NCBI RefSeq assembly: GCF_040954835.1
Contig: NC_090711.1
Coordinates: 7,137,501-7,201,500, forward strand
Reading direction: 5' to 3'
DNA length: 64,000 bases
Origin: Lepisosteus oculatus
Taxonomy: Eukaryota > Chordata > Actinopteri > Semionotiformes > Lepisosteidae
Shown here: piece by piece, positions 61,295-64,000 of the stretch
Layout of the letters: the number at the start of each line of letters is the position of its first letter
Position numbering within the stretch: the stretch's first letter is position 1
The notes under the pieces: generated by a model
Database searches by the model: none
Told to the model about the DNA's origin: nothing
The model's input: the letters and a program-made list of their open reading frames with translations, nothing else
Program-made: the position numbers and the translations under genes

Positions 61295-64000
61295 CTGCAG
61301 GGCAAGCCAAGGGAAGGGAGAATCAGACAGAGAACACAGCAGGGATTAAACAGCAGCAGGTTGGTCCAGGCCTGGGACACTGTGCCTGCCAGCTTTCTAG
61401 GTCTCTGTAAAGCACCAACACCTGAAGATCTGCAATAAGCTGGCACACTGGTGCCCTTTCACCAATAATGTGCTGCTTTGTGTCATTAAGAGGTGAGTGT
61501 GTATACAAACCTGCAGACACAGAAGACCTGGGATGAGACCACCCTGTTTGAAGAGAGTATTTCAAATCCCAGCCTCTCCCTCCCAGTCCCCTCCTGGTTT
61601 GTATTCTATCTGAGCCCATGGTTACTTCGTTTAACACGTCAATTTGAGCAATAATTAATTAGATGCTAAATTCATTTTTTACAACGTTTTAAGCTTTTAT
61701 GTTAGCAGCTTTAACACTGTCTGTAAATCCTAAGTAATGTAATTCTAAGTTTTTAAAAACAATAAAAAATTAACAGAATTTCTGTGAATGCCTTTTGGAT
61801 GTTGATGATCTCAGTTATTACTGTTAAGCTTGTGCTCATATTTTTCTATTGAATTTTTAATATAAAAGTAAAAGTATGACTGGCAACTTAATGTTATTTA
61901 CCGCTTGTACGGAGTAACATGCTGTGCCAAGAGGAGCCTACTGTTTGACTATTCTGTTGATAACTATCCTTCAGAACCATGTTTTACATGAAATAATAGA
62001 TTAAAAACCATTACACATACCAGAAGATAGCACAAAAGAAACATCCTGGAAAATGTATATACTGTAATAAACCGTTGACATTTTGGGCAACCATTAAAAA
62101 TGACATATAAAGTAAATTTTATAATTTTTTTGTCCAGAAACAATGGAAATTGGGTAATGATCAGAGGAAAGTGTGAGAGGTATTGTCCTTGACTATACAT
62201 ATAATGCTTGACAGTTATAATTGCTGAACCGATGTAAAGGAAAAATACAAACACTGTGGAACTGTCATAAGCACCAGGTCTTGAGTACACAAAGCACTAA
62301 CGTGTGCAGCCACACAGGGTGAAAGTCAGCTTTCAGTTTGTGAAACTGCCACACTCCCACTGCGTGCCTTGGACCTGTCTCTTCACTCCCTACAGCAGAG
62401 TCCTGTCTCCCCTGCTATTTTAATTAGACATCACTGTGACACCACCTCTGCAATTATGCAGTGGGAAGAAAGCAGGCAGAAGGCAGCCGACAGGCCAAGA
62501 AGCAGTAATTAAAGATCAACAAGGTGACGAAGATTGAGAGGCATCAGGGATCCAAGATGTCTACCACAGAACGTTAAGCTCTTCTGTCGACGCTGCAGAA
62601 AACCGAAGCTAGCGAATCTCGAAGGCCCTTCGAAAGGACTTCAGCGCCTTTAGATTGAGGGTCTAGGCCTATTTCATTGCGTGATGGGTTAAAATGTAGG
62701 GGTTCACCTGTGCAAAAATGTCTACATCTCAATAGCAAATACTCCAGCCGAAATTGCTTTGGAATAAGTCGACATAATCAAACAGCAATATTTTTGATAA
62801 GGAGGAAAACATCCTAAACCCATGAGTGTGAGCTACGGAATGACAGGATGCAGTGTCTGCAGGGACTCTTTAAAGGAAGAAACCCTTAGAGTCAACTCTC
62901 AAGTCCACTTTCACTGTTGTGGCTGTGATGCAGATATTAACAGCTTTAACAGAGCACTGTTAAAGGAAAATAACACTCAAGGACAACTTTAAACAGTTTT
63001 AAGATTGAACATCAAAATCCTCTTGACCACTTCAACAGTATACTGCTGTAATGCAGAAATGACATTAGAATGTGAATAAATGTCTTCTCGTATTTAAAAT
63101 GCAGAAAAATAAAGATATAGTGCGTATAGAGATAAATTATGTGTGGTATGAGAAATAGAGTACTAAGACAGTATAACTACACACATCGGGCTCAGTCCTC
63201 CCACATGGCTAGGCAAATATTTCAAATTATTCTCCTAATTGCAAATACAGTTTCCAGCATTCACAGTCATCATAATAAATTTGTTTAGTATACAGTCTTC
63301 AGTAGCGGTGTTGTTTTATTGTGTCTAAATTACAACACGACAACTACACATGCCTTAATTCTATACGATCCTCAACCCTTTTGGATAGAGTGGGGGTTTC
63401 ACCCAAACACACGCACAGTTATTGGGAAGGAAGACATGGCTAATTATGTAGGAAATATCTTGGGATTTTCCACGTGGGAACACTGCAGAACAAGAAGCCA
63501 CCTGGAATGCATGCTGCAGCAAGTCTCCACCCTGTTATCAACCTTAAAGAGTTGTTTGTGCTCAGACAGGAAAGCAGCACAGGGCTAAGAATATGAGTGT
63601 TTAATCAGGACAGAAGTCACTGACTCATTTTTACACACATTCTGCTTTCCTGGCTTTTATACCAGTGATATCAGCAACTGATTATATCTATACAAACTTC
63701 CCACGAAAAAACAAAGGTGTCGCCTTTTCCTTCGACTCACTCAGAGGGCACTATGTTGTGTTTCCAGGTTTTCAGTGGGCGTGGCCTGTGGCCTCAAGGG
63801 AACCAGCCTCTACTGATATAAGCAGCTGTAAAGAGGTGTTCCTGATTATATCCTGAAGTCATTTCAGAGTCAATTCACAATGACAAACTCTACATTACTG
63901 CATGAGGCAAGATTCTTGTTATGATCATAATTAACACATACTGGTTGATTAAACATTAAAATTATTTTAAAAAACTCCTCTTTTTCAGCTGTCTGAACTC
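61295..64000. other. Upstream flank of phf20
   Basis: About 2.7 kb with no recognised coding exon. Presumably the first phf20 intron or 5' flank. Short open frames at 61964-62290 (minus) and 63319-63588 (plus) have no family resemblance and no splice support. Confidence 0.4.

Noticed and set aside
1..64000. CRISPR arrays, operons, phage or viral genes
   Set aside because: The sequence is vertebrate nuclear DNA with split genes; no spaced repeats, ribosome-binding sites or intact viral frames were seen.

Overview
This is nuclear DNA from a vertebrate, most likely a ray-finned fish. Reasons: three split genes with GT-AG introns whose spliced products match vertebrate families almost residue for residue, an AT-rich background with CpG depletion, and many decayed SINE/LINE fragments of kinds common in fish. 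A non-teleost such as a gar or bowfin would fit, but that is a guess from repeat style only. Nothing prokaryotic, viral or CRISPR-like is seen.

Layout. (1) About 1.1-21.85 kb, plus strand: ndrg3, an alpha/beta-hydrolase-fold protein of the N-myc downstream-regulated family. It has 13 well-supported coding exons, an inferred first exon and a 3' UTR ending near an AATAAA at 21845. Thirteen of these exons (12 constitutive plus a 39-nt cassette typical of NDRG3) lie between 5747 and 20051. (2) 21.85-30.7 kb: intergenic or 5' intron sequence with TE remnants and a possible noncoding first exon of the next gene. (3) 30.7-38.0 kb, plus strand: sla2, the SH3-SH2 Src-like adaptor 2, with seven coding exons giving 267 residues. 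(4) 38.0-46.3 kb: gap between converging genes, with TE tails and one CpG-dense stretch. (5) 46.3-61.3 kb, minus strand: phf20, a Tudor/AT-hook/C2H2/PHD chromatin reader with 19 coding exons giving about 1150 residues. (6) 61.3-64 kb: upstream flank of phf20, with nothing recognised.

The three genes do not form a pathway. NDRG3 acts in hypoxia/lactate and growth signalling, SLA2 dampens lymphocyte receptor signalling, and PHF20 reads methylated residues in MOF acetyltransferase complexes. They are linked by conserved synteny: their homologues lie in the same region of human 20q11 with the same relative orientations, but several human genes that separate SLA2 from PHF20 are not found here. All exon coordinates were derived by reading splice sites and checking that the reading phases close across every junction. 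I found no convincing undescribed system. The best leads are an inverted SINE pair bracketing an ndrg3 exon, a candidate 18-nt microexon, an unresolved ndrg3 N-terminus, and a set of weak phf20 splice donors.
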